Shown: positions 11,469-25,289, numbered from the stretch's first letter. The stretch is 64,000 nucleotides of DNA from Syncephalis plumigaleata (GCA_025201365.1 JAIXMF010000004.1:1178001-1242000); one strand, 5' to 3'. Translations and numbers: made by a program. The notes: generated from the sequence alone by a model not told the origin.

Positions 11469-13397
11469 ATGTATTGCTTTAAAGCTTGTCGCTTTTATTT
11501 ACTATTACTACTATCATTAATATTTCGTCAATTGATTGCTGTTAATGCATCAATTACCATAACTCAGCTAGGTGGCAAATCAGTTACCTATCCTACATTT
11601 GACCAGTTTTTTACAAAAGTTCCCTATTATAAATATGATGGCATAATTATTCCGGTAAACACAACAAATATAGGAGGATATGAATGTGTCATTGAGCCAA
11701 TCTATAACGAAGAAGATATGATGGAAGTATTGGAGATTTCATCGAATTATTCGACCGCAGCGATAGCTATATTTGACTCCCAGTTTTACATTGGCAAATG
11801 TGCATTCCCGGAATATGTAATTATGTTTGCATTGCTTAAGAATTATTAATACTAATTGCTATCTCAATAGTATAATCAAATATTTGAAGATTTGGTACAA
11901 AAGCTGACTACAATGGGATTTCCACCCGTGGAGCTTGTGATTATGACAGATGATTACGAAGTTGCTGCGGGCTGGGATGCGGAATTGATGGGTTTCAGTC
12001 CAATTGGAAATATTATTCAACCAGTGTCAATGGATGTTACTCGCCTTGAAAAAGAATTCTTTTACTTGTTTAATGAGAATCATATTTACACATTTAGTGC
12101 TGAGCAAGGTAATATCCATAGTATGTATGAAATAATCGACTAACATCAATATGAACATGGGATATAGAGACGGGACCGTGGACTAAATTATTTCAACATC
12201 CTGGCTATGCTATCTACAAATGGCTCTTCTTTAGCTTAGTATGTTAGTAAATACAATGATTGGAATGCCGCTAACACATTCATTGCATATAGCTATTGAT
12301 CGTGTTATCGTATACATTCATACGAGCTATCGTCATGATGATACGCAAGTCCATGCATTACAATCTCATGTTTGCATCCTACATCATTAGCGTTGTCTAC
12401 TGTATATGTAAGCAGTTACAATTGATTCACGATGATCTACACTAATAATAGCTGTTACTTGCAGGTTTCCTCATCCACTTGGCAAACTACCTTACACTTA
12501 ACGTGATTGTAAATAATATCTACAATTTCTTATCCAAGCTTCCATTTGATCTAATATTAATCCACTGGTAATCATCAATCACATTCTATTAGATCAAGCT
12601 AATCGATTGACTAACAACAATAATAATCATGTAATCTATGCAGGTCAATTGTTGGCCGGAATCTCTTTTCCAAAAAGATGCTTGTGCTCTTTAGAGTATT
12701 AATTGGTTTGGATATTACCGTGCACTCAGCTGTATTCGTATTAAGACTGCAATTTTATTCACTTTTCGCTGCTATATTCGAATTGCGTCTATCTACTAGT
12801 AAAGTATTAGATTTGCGATATATCATAAGCTTTGTTTTAATATTCAATTCTTTAGCTTTTCTAAGTTTCGGTAAGTGATGATACTATTGTAAATGCGATT
12901 CATTAATGTGATTCTCTCCTTGTGCTAGCCATATGGTTTGCATTCAATGCTTATCGATTAAGAAGACATGTAGAAGGCTATCATCGCTTCATGCAGGTAA
13001 ATCATTGCAGATAATCATAAGATATGCATGTCGTTATTAATCAAAATGATTATACTAGCTCATGTGGTTTTGCACAGTCTGTTTCATCACACATACAATT
13101 TTCAGCGTAGGCTTTATTATGTGGCTTCTAGATATAGGTCACTATTTGTCGCCTAGTGAATACGCCACTTATGATGTAATCTATGATACCACCTATTTGA
13201 TACGTGCAATCATACTACTGGTATGTCTTGGTGTAGCATGGCCCAGAGTTGAATGTGAAGACGAGAAGTCGCCACATTCGCCACTAAGTGGTATGACCAC
13301 GGTTGACCATGTCATTAAAACTCGAGTATATACCACTCATCATCCAGCAACAAGCAGATTTGCCGACATGGTCAGATACGACGAGTTCTCTAAGTAA
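11469..13397 (+). CDS. Seven-TM protein with signal peptide and PA-like ectodomain, paralogue A
   Basis: Function unknown. Seen: a hydrophobic signal peptide (FYLLLLLSLIFRQLIAVNA), an ectodomain of about 200 residues containing the sequon NTT and Cys residues, a GPW motif (ETGPWTKLFQHPGYAIYKW) and then about seven hydrophobic segments, ending in a short polar tail. About eight exons; the first intron is 11815-11870 and the second about 12108-12167. The same order (signal peptide, ectodomain, GPW motif, membrane bundle) recurs on the minus strand at 22.5-24.9 and 27.1-29.4 kb. The ectodomain layout (a cysteine block, then a strand ending in a variable V.IMTDD region) resembles a protease-associated fold; this is inferred from layout only. 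It is likely a surface or endomembrane receptor. Confidence 0.75.
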
Positions 13398-13811
13398 ATA
13401 TTCAGTACTACTAATCAACAGCAATAGCCTAATGTCAACACGGTAGACTTATGAACAAGTGAATGCTACGACTAATACTACAGTCGAGATATCAACTATC
13501 TTGATTATTACAAGAGAGCATTATTGCGTCTTTCAATGGCATCTGCTTCTTTTATCAGTAGATGTAATTCCAATAGAATACAAAATTGTTCTCTCCATCC
13601 TATTTCACCTCTATACTTTACCCTGTTCACAACCATAATAATAAATGTGCATAACTTGTGTCAGTATAATAGAGAACACTAGTAGTTCTTTACATTTCTA
13701 TGCAGCCTATATTTGACTAGTTTTTTCTAATTTACCTTTTTATTTTTTAATTACTTTTTATCACTCTTAACATTATACAGGTTGATCTATCTATCTTAAC
13801 ATTATACAACA
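13398..13811. other. Intergenic / upstream region
   Basis: This holds the 3' flank of the seven-TM gene and the promoter of the GTPase gene. T-rich runs at 13717-13765 precede the start codon. Nothing else is seen. Confidence 0.5.
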
Positions 13812-15343
13812 ATGAGTATTCCACTAAGGTTACGATTATGGACTACCTCGCTAATACAGCATAGACTAAAGGCTTACTGTGCAGACGTGTGCAAAATAAG
13901 TAGAGTATACTTGACTACCGTGTTGTCTAGTGAGCAGTCCACGCGTGTAAATCTAATACAAAAGAAATCGACCACTACGAATGCTTCGGTTAATGACGAT
14001 AACGTAAACGATACTACGTTATCAAAACGGAAGCAGCTATTACAAACGCGACCGTCGGATAGTATTCAGAGACAAGTGGACGCGCTACGCTTGGGACTAG
14101 TCAAAAAGTCGCGATTCGGTATTGGTCGACCGAGTAAAACTGCCGCTAATACTAGGAAGCAATATGAGGAGGAGCGTAGTGCACCCAACATCAAGGTAAG
14201 CTAATATAGTAATGGATTATTATATTCGTGGCATCCAGCATTATAGTAATCATTTATTCCCAAGTTACCGTCGCTTATGTTCTTCGCAGGTGCTAAAACG
14301 CCTAGCTCATTTCCACCAGAGACACTTCCAGAAGCCGCGTTTGTCGGTAAGTATACATTATAGAAATAGATCAATCATAGTAGATCGCTTACGATAATTC
14401 TGTCTGATACAACTAGGTCGATCGAATGTTGGTAAATCATCATTACTCAATGCATTGGCACGATTTACTAAACCCGCTAGAGTGTCGGAAAAGCCTGGAT
14501 TAACCCAGCAGATTAATTTCTTTACCGCGGGCAATTCATTTCATTTGATTGATATGCCAGGCTATGGATTTGCATTTGCTAAAGAGGAGGAAATCGAGAC
14601 ATGGCAAACTACTGTAGGTTGTCGTTTATTCAGCGATCTCATTGCTAGGTACACTTCTTGTATACTAATGATTTAAATGCTGCTAGATTGATACGTATTT
14701 GGCAACGCGACAAAGTCTAAAACGTGTCTACGTACTGATTGATGCACGACATGGTCAGTAGTCTATGTATTCCCATTGCGTCGATGATTGTGCTAATGTT
14801 GATGTTATAGGATTGAAAAGAAACGACAAGGAATTTATCGAGAAACTCGATCGGTAAGGATAAAGGGTGTATTAATCGCTTTGTATTTACTCGCACTAAT
14901 CCACTCATACTACAGATATAAAGTAAAATATAAGGTTGTACTCACCAAATGCGACTTGGTATTACGTCATATTCTGGCTCGTCGATGTCAACTAGTAGTT
15001 AATGTAAGGGATAGCCCCTGATTATAGAATGACTACAGATGAATGAGAGTAGTAAGAATTAACGTTATGCTGAATGTAGGAATTATCGAGTATGGGATTG
15101 CACTACGCAATTACTGAACCAATCATGGTCAGCTCGAAAATGGGACCAGGCATAGATGTGCTACGTAGGGACATTCTACATGCTGTTCATGCAAATCATC
15201 TACTGCCCAAACCAGAAGTGAAGTTGATCACTAAAGAAACACGCAAATTAGAGGGTCGTACAGCCAAGACAAATGGTAAACCATTGCCAACAACACCAGC
15301 GAAGAGCCGATCAAAGCCATTTGCTAAATCATCAAATAAATAA
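13812..15343 (+). CDS. EngB/YihA-family GTPase (GTPBP8-like), probably mitochondrial
   Basis: EngB-type GTPases assist ribosome assembly; the eukaryotic GTPBP8 group acts in mitochondria. Seen: a basic leader fitting a mitochondrial presequence (MSIPLRLRLWTTSLIQHRLK), a linker, then FFAGAKTPSSFPPETLPEAA leading into the G1 motif GRSNVGKSS, the G2 region KPGLTQQINFF, G3 as DMPGYGFAF, and G4 as TKCDL with VLIDARHGLKRNDKEF before it. The C-terminus is lysine-rich (PTTPAKSRSKPFAKSSNK). About seven exons; the G1 motif begins right after an intron at about 14346-14416. All the nucleotide-binding motifs I looked for are present. Confidence 0.88.
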
Positions 15344-15709
15344 AGTAACAATGTATGATTATATTAACTCGAACTATAGCAGACATACTTGCATATTACT
15401 AACTAGTCTACTAATTATGGCTAGGCCTATGGGGTAATATTACACTAGTATACATGAATTCACAAATGTCATGATCCAAGATGATGCCTAACTACGAAAG
15501 CTTGGAAGTAGAATCTATCAAATAGAAGACACAGCTACATGTAACCATGCAACAAACAATCGCTTGGCTTTATCGATTATCATTCATTCGATTGCCTCGC
15601 TCGTTTATTTATACCATAATTAAGCTGTTACAAATATATTCGTGTATAAATATGGCTATACAAGCATCATCATCATGACGATAATGAAGTATCATCAATC
15701 CTTGAAGCT
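15344..15709. other. Intergenic
   Basis: AT-rich region between the GTPase and aquaporin genes. No ORF or repeat is supported. Confidence 0.5.
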
Positions 15710-16876
15710 ATGTCGGTTCGTAACAATTTATGCGGCGATAATCAGGTGCCAGATTTAACCTCTGAGGAGCAGTCGCTTTTGGGTCATAGACCATCCACCG
15801 TGCAAAATCCATTTGCATCTTTGTTAAGCAGTGCCTGCAGGCCATTTAGATTCATTCGTCGCTGGCAATATGATCATCGCGATTATTTGGCCGAGCTATT
15901 CGGTACATTTCTATTTGTATTTCTCGGTCTCGCTGTAACCGCGCAGTACAAGCTGAATGTCATGGATGACTGCTCGAATATCGGTCCGTTTCTCATTTGG
16001 GGACTGGCCCTGATGATTGCCATTTACGCGTGTCGTCATGTCTCGGTAATTAACTAGCTGTGCTAACATAAAAGAAAAACAATGAACTAAACGTGAAACT
16101 GACTTGTTATAAAAAGGCGGCTCACCTCAATCCAGCCATAACTTTGGCATTTGCGTTGTTCCGCGATTTCCCTAAACGAAAGGTGATCGGCTACTGGATT
16201 GTCCAGGGAGTGGGTGCGTTTATGGCAGCGGCAGCCGTCTACAGTCTATTTCATTCGGATATCGATCGGTTTGACGATGGCCATCGACAAGTTGACGGAC
16301 CCCAAGCTACCGGCGATATATTCTACGTTACACCACTGAGTAATACATCACTCGGCAAGCAGTTTATCCTAGAGTTTCTTGGAACGTTGCTACTCGTTGT
16401 AGTCATTTGTAGCATTAGCGATCAGTATAACAGCAGAGATATCGGTGCTTTACTTCCCATTGTTGCCGGTCTTACCTTAACCACACTATTGACATGTTTA
16501 GGTAAGTGACACGAATTTATAGCTAGCTACCACTAAAGTCAATTGCCATCGCACAGTGTATGAACGTGGTGCATCATTTAATCCTGCGCGTGATCTTGGT
16601 CCACGATTATTCACGCTAATATTCTACGGTATTGGTGTGTTCACTAATCATAACTTTTACTTTTGGGTGCCTACGGTGGCTCCTCTACTTGGAGCAGCCT
16701 CTGGATGTATTGTTTACGACATACTGGTGCCATCGACACCAATAGATCAAGCATGCCACACTAGATCCCTTCCCTCCAATGTACTGTCGAATGCTGAGGC
16801 CGGCCAGAATGGAGGACATCATTATATGGGCACATCGACCGGTATCACGGTAGATAACGATGCTTCTACATGTTGA
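15710..16876 (+). CDS. Aquaporin / aquaglyceroporin
   Basis: A MIP-family channel for water or small polyols in the plasma membrane or vacuole. Seen: a cytosolic N-terminus, a first membrane helix with AELFGTFLFVFLGLAVTA, the first pore motif AHLNPAITLAFALFRDFP, the second as GASFNPARDLGPRLFT (Asp after NPAR, as in glycerol-conducting members), then a final helix and a polar tail. Exons: 15710-16045, 16117-about 16500, and about 16556-16876. The first intron falls just before the NPA loop. About 330 residues, normal for a fungal aquaporin. The Asp after NPAR favours glycerol transport, but selectivity cannot be settled here. Confidence 0.92.
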
Positions 16877-17205
16877 AAAACGACAAAAGCACAATTTATT
16901 CAGAATAACTCATGCTTACACAGTATTAATAACACTTGCACTATTGCTCTACTTGCTTCTTATTTATTTGAATGGTTAATATTAGTCAATTAGATATCAT
17001 GTTATTGTCAGTACTGCAGTCTAATTGAAATAAAGTATTCATCTGTTCTATCTATTTTGATTTACTCGTTTATTCGTATAATAGAATGGTATGAATCAAG
17101 TATGATGTTCTTGTATCTTGTACTAAGATAATAAAAAAGACAAAAAATTAAATGCTTAAAAATAAAACGATATTCTTTCTTGTCATTACCATTATTATTA
17201 TTGAT
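16877..17205. other. Intergenic
   Basis: Short AT-rich spacer with an A-rich stretch upstream of THG1. Nothing further is seen. Confidence 0.5.
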
Positions 17206-18472
17206 ATGGCCAATAGTAAATTTGAATACGTGAAACAATTCGAACAGGAGCAACGTCTCTTGCCTCAATGCTGGATTGTCGTGCGTTTAGACGGTCGTGG
17301 ATTCCACCGGTAATTCACAAGTATATATACGTGTATACACAAGTGCTGGATAGTACAATTGCTTAACACGAGAGATATGCATATGCATGTATTTGTTCAG
17401 TTTTGCGAGTAAGCACGCGTTCCTTAAACCAAACGACGACCGAGCACTTGCTTTGGCCAATGACGCAGCAACCGTTGTTATGCAAGACGTGCAAGATTCC
17501 GTGCTAGCCTATGGACAAAGTGACGAATACAGGCAAGTATGCGTTGTTTGCAGTTAATATTCCTAATAGCTGGTTCAACAATAGTCGATATACATGTGTG
17601 TATACATATCAGTATTAATGTCTGCCATGTAGTTTTGTCATTGATCGATCATCTCGTTTATTCGGTCGTCGGGGAAGGTAATAAGCGTTAATATGGCGGT
17701 GTATCATCCGTATATACCTGTCTAATCGTTGTCTCATTGTATTAGCAAGATTGTATCGACTATTTGTAGTTTGTTTACATCGGCATACGTATTGAACTGG
17801 CCGCGCTATTTCCCCGACACGCCACTGCAGTATCCGCCGTCATTTGACGCGCGTGCCGTCTGCTATCCCACTAGTCAGCATCTACGCGACTATCTCTCCT
17901 GGCGACAAGCAGACTGTAAGTATCCTGTATCGGATAGATCGTGGCCATCGTATGAACACCGCGTAACAATCGTTAATAGGTCATATCAACAATTTGTATA
18001 ATACAAGTTTTTGGGCTCTAGTACAACAGGGAGATTTATCGGAACAAGAAGCGGAGGAAACACTAAGGGTAGGTGGACAAGTGTCAATTCGTTCCATTTC
18101 ATATCAAGATGCTTCGCTCAATCGATGATTAGGGCACATTTTCTGCTGATAAAAACGAGCTATTATTTACGCAGTTCAACGTCAATTACAATGCTCTACC
18201 GGCTATTTATCGCAAGGGATCCATCTTAGTATGGGAGCGGGTAGGTTGTACCATAATATCGAATGAAGAAAGATAAACTCACCTGTATTCAGGAGAATAT
18301 CGAGGTAATGACACCAAAGGGTGAACCGACTACTCGAGTCAAGAAAGTGATACGTCTACGCCATGAAGATATGATCGGTGACAATTTCTGGATTAGTCGA
18401 CCGGAAATACTAGGCAATGATACACCAAGTGCATCTACTACCTCTGACAATACAGTTAATAAAATCAACTAA
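17206..18472 (+). CDS. THG1: tRNA-His guanylyltransferase
   Basis: THG1 adds the G-1 residue to the 5' end of tRNA-His by 3'-5' polymerisation. Seen: the family start [20 protein letters not shown], the metal-binding motif [28 protein letters not shown], the motif GQSDEYSFVIDR with the catalytic acidic pair, [27 protein letters not shown] and [13 protein letters not shown]. The C-terminus is a short polar tail. About seven exons; the ATG at 17206 is fixed by the conserved first residues. It is convergent with the bHLH gene, with 174 bp between stops. Confidence 0.93.
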
Positions 18473-18646
18473 TGAATGATAGTAGAATAGAAGACTATTT
18501 AATTTATTTGTCAAACCTATGTATTATAATAATAACATGTAATAAATGTCCGCCATTCGTTAAACGGATAGATTACATCAATGTGCAAAAAGAAATAATA
18601 AAACGCGTAATGTATATGTGTATATGTATAGCAAATCATAGGTAGA

Positions 18647-20482
18647 TTAGGAGAAGCTTGCCGTTGTTACCGACGATGATGATAGTGATAATGACGATGT
18701 AGAAGATGGTGATGCTGTACTAGCAGCAATGGCAATGGCAGGATGATGACCACCACTTGTATTGGGAATAGCGTGTATAGCAACATCACTAGTAATCGGG
18801 CTACTACTATGATTACTATTAGTGTTGACGTTCTCAATATCACCGCTAATCCCAGAGAATCCCATATTACGCATGAAATCCTCACTGTCTCCCGGTAACT
18901 CGATGGATGGTTCACCGAGTTGTCCTCGTAACTCGTGGATCCTTGCTGCCATATCACGTCTTCTTTGCACTAGTTGTCGAATGTATTCAACTGATTTCTG
19001 TAGAATTAACGCTTCACTTCGACTACACTGACTAAGTGTCGGTACCATTGAGGTTAGACTCGCGAATCCTACTCGAATATTTTGACGTCGTTTCTGTTCA
19101 GATGCAATATGATTGGCCTTCTTCTCGGATTCCGAAAGCAATTCATGCTGTGGTTTCTTAGGGCGACCTAATGTCGCACCACTACGTGTAATTGATGGTG
19201 ATGAACCCGATGTACTTGTTGCATTCGTATTTGTTGTCTTTTTCGGTGTTGTTGTTGCTGCTGCTGATGATGATGCTAATGATTTAGGTGATGTTGGTCG
19301 TGTATTATTAGTACGCTTATACTTTCGAATACCACCACCACCATTAGTAATTGTTGTTGTAGTAGTAGATGCTTTTAATCTAACATTCTTAGTATTAGGA
19401 GTAGTAACATCTCCTGCTACTGCTACTGCTACTGCTGTTTCTGTTGTTGTACTACTATTGGATGATAGAGAATTGTCGGTAGTTACCATTGGATTATTAT
19501 TTGTACTGGATGTGATAGATGGTTGATGCGTTAATAATGGCTGTTTGGCTGTTTGATTCGGGATTTCTTGAGTAGATGCAGAATTCATGAATGCAGATGA
19601 CCAACTTGCACTAGGAAGATGTTGATTTGCTAAACCTACTAGATTACTATTGGAATCTGTGGTGCTGGATGGCATTGTTAACGCCGAGGAGATTGGCAAG
19701 TCCATTCGAATTGGATTGGTAGAAGTAGAAGTGGTAGAAGTGGAAGTAGAAGTAGAAGACGATGAAGCTGATGATGATGACGTAGCCGTATATGACAATG
19801 GTTGCATTGACATACTCGCATCATTAGGTGTGGTTGATGTTATCGAATAATTGTCAATGGAAGATTTCGATTTAGTAGTAGTACTAGTAGAATTAGCCTG
19901 ATGATCTGTCGTTGCGGTAGATGACGATGCGGCATTTGTCTGAGCAGTAGCAAATGGTCCGCTACTAAACCAACTGGTATCCATTAGCATTGCAAAGTCA
20001 TCACTACTACTTAGTTGATTTAGAAACTCGCTAAACGCTTGCTGTTCAAACTCGGATAGTAGTGCGCCTGTGGCCACACACGGTGTACCATTATTACTAT
20101 AGCTTTGATTGTCCGAGTTGAGCGAGTTCGGCAAGGTGACCGAGTTAAAGGCTATTTAATTTTCACGTGTCAAAACAAGTCAACATCTTATTATGATATT
20201 TAAACGAGAAAAAATGAAGGATAGGCCGAGTACACACAAGCATAAACACACAAGCACACACTTACTTGCTAGTGGTAATTCCAAGTTGGCCGAGCGATTA
20301 TCAATGGTCGCCAAATACTGCTGCGAATCGTTGGACCTGTCCATATCCATGGAAAAAAGCGAGAGTGTTCCAGTTGGAAGAGGAGGAGGCGGACCTGGAG
20401 GAGGACCAGGTGGTGCTGAAGCTCCTGAAGACATAATATTTTCGTCAAAAGGAATTCCAGGAGGTACCGGATAACCCGACAT
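18647..20482 (-). CDS. bHLH transcription factor, Ino4-like
   Basis: A nuclear E-box-binding factor. The bHLH block LSESEKKANHIASEQKRRQN then IRVGFASLTSMVPTL and ALILQKSVEYIRQLVQ matches the fungal Ino4-like group, where basic-region His, Glu and Arg contact CANNTG. Seen: exon 1 (20482 to about 20270) is proline-rich (PGPPPGPPPPLP); exon 2 begins TFNSVTLPNSLNS and runs unbroken to the stop at 18647. Between them is a GTAAGT intron of about 120 nt. Most of the protein is Ser/Thr/Asn-rich low-complexity sequence. The bHLH lies about two thirds of the way along, followed by a short coiled region (RRDMAARIHELRGQLG). The start shares an upstream region with BUB3. Confidence 0.88.
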
Positions 20483-20908
20483 AGTGGAGGCTACAATAGA
20501 CGCAAGCGTATTTCAAGATGAGTAACAGAGGAGAAGAGCGATAGAACAACGGCAAAACGTAATTGAGCGTATGTAATGGACGTCAGATAAATAAAGGTAA
20601 AGCATAAAAAACGAACAAGGCAGCAAAGGAAGAGAGAACGAGCGAGTAAGAGAGCGAGAGAGTTTAGCAATAGTATACAGGCCAGTCTCATTCTTTATCC
20701 GGTAAGGTTGTTTCTCATTGTGTGCTCTGTGTGTGTGTAGTGAAATGATAGATACGAAGCATGTCAACAATCCAATAGTGAAATAGTAAGCAAATAAAAT
20801 GGATGAATTAACTCAGAATGTCACGGTTACCAGCTAGACTTTCTAACGTTTTCCTTATTGCTGTTATTGTTATTTTCTATACCAATCTATCTTGTGTTGC
20901 GATCAAAC
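20483..20908. promoter_or_regulatory. Divergent promoter region of the bHLH gene and BUB3
   Basis: The 426 bp between two divergent starts are purine-rich on the plus strand (GAGAGCGAGAGAG-like at about 20640-20665). No defined operator or TATA box could be assigned. Confidence 0.45.
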
Positions 20909-22369
20909 ATGGACATGCTCAAGGAGTTTGAACTCGTTGGGCCACCCACAGACGGGATAACGCGCGTTAGATTCGATCGTACTGAACCGTTATTACTTGC
21001 TTCTTCTTGGGATAAGGTAACAATTGCAGAATAAATTATGAAGTAAAGTGCGCTTAATCTAATGGCTCTCTCTCTCTCTCTTTTGGAACAGCACGTACGT
21101 CTATATGACGTGAAAGCCAACCAGGAATTGTCACGATTTGAGCATGAGGCAGCGGTGCTTGATTGTTGCTTTGGTAATGATCACCATACTGCTTATAGTG
21201 GCAGCTTAGATCGACGAGTTCGTTTGTAAGTAGCAGGAGTAGCAGGAGTAATAGTATTGCTAGTGTCAATAGGTCGACCGAGTAGTATACTCATTTTTCG
21301 TATTTCTAGATTGAATTTGGAAAATAAAACGGAAGAAGTACTGGGGAAACAAGAGGACGCGGTTCGTTGCGTGTCTTTTATGCCTGAAGTTCGTAAGTAG
21401 TTGTTCGCTATATGAATATACGCTTGCGTTAAATGTATATTGATCGACTAATTGGATGTCAATAGAGTTACTTGCCACAGGTAGTTGGGACACATCTGTA
21501 CGTCTATACGACAAACGAGACGCCAATCGTGAAACGCATCGCGTTGAGCAGCCATCTAAAGTATACGCTATGGATAGTGTGGGACACACGCTTGTTGTTG
21601 CCATGGCTGGACGACATGTCAACGTGTACGATGTACGTAGCATGGATGAACCGATGCAACGTCGCGAAAGCTCTCTTAAATTCCAGACACGTGCGATTGC
21701 TTGTATGCCTGATGGCGAAGGTAATTACCATTTGATTGTCTATCATGAATCCAAGCTGATATTGAACAAATTGTATGTGTGCGTGTGTGTGCACCAGGCT
21801 ACTTGTCCAGTTCGATTGAAGGTCGTGTTGCTGTGGAATTCTTTGATCCATCGCCTAACTCGCAGGCACGTAAATATGCGTTTAAATGTCATAGAACCAC
21901 GAATAATGGTGTAGACACAGTATACCCGGTAAATGCTTTGGCTTTCCATCCAATGTAAGCTCGTCTCTTTCTCTAAAATAAGTAGTAGCATGTAATCTAA
22001 TCTAATCCATTATATTTATATCTACATATCGAGCAGTCATGGTACATTTGCCACTGGCGGTGGTGATGGTGGTATTAGCATTTGGGATGGCAAGAACAAA
22101 AAGCGTATCACAATGTGGAAGACATTCCCCACTTCTATTGCATCGTTATCATTTAGCGCTGATGGTCAATATCTGGCTGTGGCTGCCTCGTATACCTACG
22201 AAGAAGGCGAGAAAGAGTAAGTGTAGTAAAATAATCATTTGTATGTTACTAATTAACTAACTAACTAAATGATAATTCATCTAGTCATCCTCCCGATAGT
22301 ATCATTATTCGTAATCTGGAGGAATCGGACACTAAGCCTAAACCAAAGAAATCGTCTACTAAGCAGTAG
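20909..22369 (+). CDS. BUB3: BUB3-like mitotic checkpoint WD40 protein
   Basis: BUB3 binds phosphorylated MELT repeats of the kinetochore protein KNL1 and brings in BUB1 and BUBR1/Mad3. Seen: [20 protein letters not shown], then WD repeats with [46 protein letters not shown] and [20 protein letters not shown], and the BUB3 signature [17 protein letters not shown] near the C-terminus. The tail is lysine-rich. About seven exons; one intron (about 21721-21798) contains a GTGTGTGTG run before its CACCAG acceptor. It is convergent with the second seven-TM gene, 86 bp apart. Confidence 0.93.
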
Positions 22370-22455
22370 TTGTAAGACACTAGTCAATAAATATATAATA
22401 TATAATAATAATAATAGTAATAATGGCAATTGTTATTTTATTTAAGGGTTTAATA

Positions 22456-24862
22456 CTAGTGTTGATGATCGGTACTGCTTGTAATATCATTGATTGTGCC
22501 AAGATGAGTGATTGTCGCAGGAATCACTTGTACGGTCACTTCCTCCGATACAATTAAACTGTTATTTCTCCGAGGTGGTGATGTAGGCGATTGCACCACT
22601 TGATGGGACATATCAGGTATAGTCTCAATGTACATCGTCTCGCCAAGTTGTTCCACTCGAACGGACGATTCATCTTGAGCACTTGTGTTGTTGCTCATTC
22701 CACTGGTAAGATTCTTCTGATGCTGATTATTAAGCAGTTTCCCTTGACTGTTAGCAGTTGCCACGGCCGTATTAGGATTGCTTTGAGGACCGAAATAAGC
22801 AATGATCTGCTGCCAGAATCGTGAACTCCAGCTGTTCTCAATGGCGGTCTCTTCATCGGGTACGGTCTGAGCACCTGTCAGCACTAGACGTGGTCCGGTG
22901 GCTTTTGAGATTGTCGGCCAGTTTAGACCCAGTATAGACAGACAGATTAAGGAACGAATCAGTAGAACAGTGTGGTTGAGCACATAGAACACGATATACA
23001 CCTCAATGGTTTGTGTTGCAGCACGTCTTGGCGTGAAGCTAACGTAATAGTTTTGCGCCGTGGATATCGCATAGGCAATCGACGCTAATGCTGAAAAGAC
23101 ACTCAACTAGTCGTCATTTGCAAGGTAAAAAAGCGTAAATATTAGTATTTCTCATCTATCGTAAAGAGTGATCATATACATGTGTAATATACCTGTATAA
23201 ACCGATAGCATGCCATGGGATGTCTTTTAACACGATACGCACACCAACTAAACCATATAGCTGTATCGTTACAAACGGATAAGCATTAGTAACTGTTCGA
23301 GTATAGACGTGTATCAATAATGATGACTAACCGAAAATGGCGAAAATGATCATAGAGATCAGTGTTATATTCGGCATAATGTAGGTGGTCACGACAAGTA
23401 CCCCTTGACTTGGCTCGTCCAACTGCCAGGTTAGATTGAGCATAATCGGAAATATTGTACAGATGATAAGTGTCAACATGTGTAAGCCGAGAAGAACGCG
23501 GAAACCAATTAGTATATAATTCGCGATCATTCTTTGTCCACGAATAGACCTGCGTTAGAATTAGGGTCAAAGAAAGTTAGTCAATAGGCATTACTACTAC
23601 TCAAAAAAACAAGCCAGCATTACATACCAATAGAAAAGAATCAAGTCGAACGAAAGGACCGACATTAGATCGGTGATAATTTGAAATATCTTTCCGCCAT
23701 ATGAAAACATAGTAAGAGGAAGATAGACCAGTAGCACTATTGTTGTTTGTTTAAATATAAATATATATACCATTAGATAACATGATGAATATGGTAGAAT
23801 TCAATGGTGGTACTACATACTGATAGAATAAATGCTTGCCATAATAAATGTGCACAGTCGATATATACCGGGCGTAAGTTTCAATTGTATTAATCTGACA
23901 AGACGTATCCATGTGTATATTAATAGTATCAATACCTGCACATCAATCCATAATTATTTGTTAGATTACATGGTTATCTGCTTCCATTCATTATACGTTA
24001 CCAATGAAAAGTATAACCATTGATACGTGATAAATCCGGGTGCTAGGAATATTTCATTCCATGGTCCAAGTTCTACAATAGTGTTTGTTATTGTTCGTTA
24101 TTTCTAATTTACCAATGGCCATGTAATCGTATTTTGTATCTTACCTTCTTCGGCTGTTACATGAAATGTGAGATCCACCGCTGGATTATACTTTTTGTAA
24201 AAGGTCGTGCTCGCCCATTGATCCAGTAATGCTACCGGAATTGCCGGTGGTCCTCAGGTATTCTCGACGGCTCTACCGTTCGATACATTAGGGTTAGTGG
24301 ACCCCATATAGGCGCGGTGTTGTTCGAAAATTGCATGACTACAATTAGATTGATGGGTGGAAAGTTGGCATCGACCAACTCCTTTGATGTTTTCTCCACT
24401 GCCAGTCCCAGCTGGTATAGAATATGTATATATGTATAAATTAGCAAGCTGCGTGTCTTCTTCCTCCTTTTCCTTCTTCTTCTTCTTCTTTCATGCCCAT
24501 TGATGACTTACCTGAGCAAGAGTGTAACAACCGGCCGGTGCTGCTTTCGACCAGTAAACAAATAGAATCAAATCAGGGTAACGTGACGCACTTTGAGCGG
24601 CCATTTGAACCGACTCGTCCGCTTTATTCACCGTCATAAAACTGCAATCGGTCGAGTTGCGCGCTATAGGCCAAAGGATGCCAGTGCCATTGCGTGTGTA
24701 GTGCGGTGGCGGATGATAGAAATAATCCGATGATGGCAGTGTCATTGTACCATTGCTGGTATTTATGACTACAACGCCATTAACCGTTGCAATAGGATAC
24801 CATGATATTAGCAGTACTAAACACAGGGAAAGGTGAACAAAAAAGTTCATGGCAAATATCAA
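22456..24862 (-). CDS. Seven-TM protein with PA-like ectodomain, paralogue B
   Basis: Paralogue of the gene at 11.5-13.4 kb. Seen: signal peptide (MNFFVHLSLCLVLLISWYPI, preferred start at the second Met, 24850), an ectodomain with sequons NTS, NGT and NST and a VYWSKAAPAGCYTLAQ block, a stretch NLIVVMQFSNNTAPI, the GPW motif (ELGPWNEIFLAPGF, then TYQWLYFSL), membrane segments, and a long cytosolic tail of more than 100 residues rich in Ser, Thr and Asn. Nine or so exons. The tail is much longer than in paralogue A, consistent with a signalling role; ligand and partner are unknown. Confidence 0.72.
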
Positions 24863-25289
24863 TGCTGTTGATGGTAATAAACAATAAAAAAAATGCGAAA
24901 TCAGAATTATACGAGAAACAACGAACGGATGCGTACGCCGCTACAAGCGTGCGCGCATGTTTACGCCTATTTATTACCAAGACTACGTCTCGGAAAAGGC
25001 TTGTACACGCCTTTGAGCATGCATGACAATGTGAACTGCCGTTTTGCCGCAAAACAGTCAAGCAGTCCTACTACGCATTATGATGCTATGTATGAGCAAC
25101 ATTAGTCAATGAAACAATTTCTATTATTAGTATTAATGTTATTATTCAATATACAACGATAGCGGACAATAGTAAGATATTTGACAAACAATGACCTTTA
25201 TTCCTTAATGCATATATCACCATATCACACAGTGAGGTGAATTGTCGTCTGCAGTGCCACGAAGCACGAGGTATCACAGGATGCTTGCG
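24863..25289. other. Intergenic
   Basis: Region between the paralogue B start and the end of the next small gene. No supported feature. Confidence 0.45.

Noticed and set aside
19113-19850. Plus-strand ORFs rich in Val/Asp
   Set aside because: Antisense of the Ser/Thr/Asn-rich parts of the bHLH gene.
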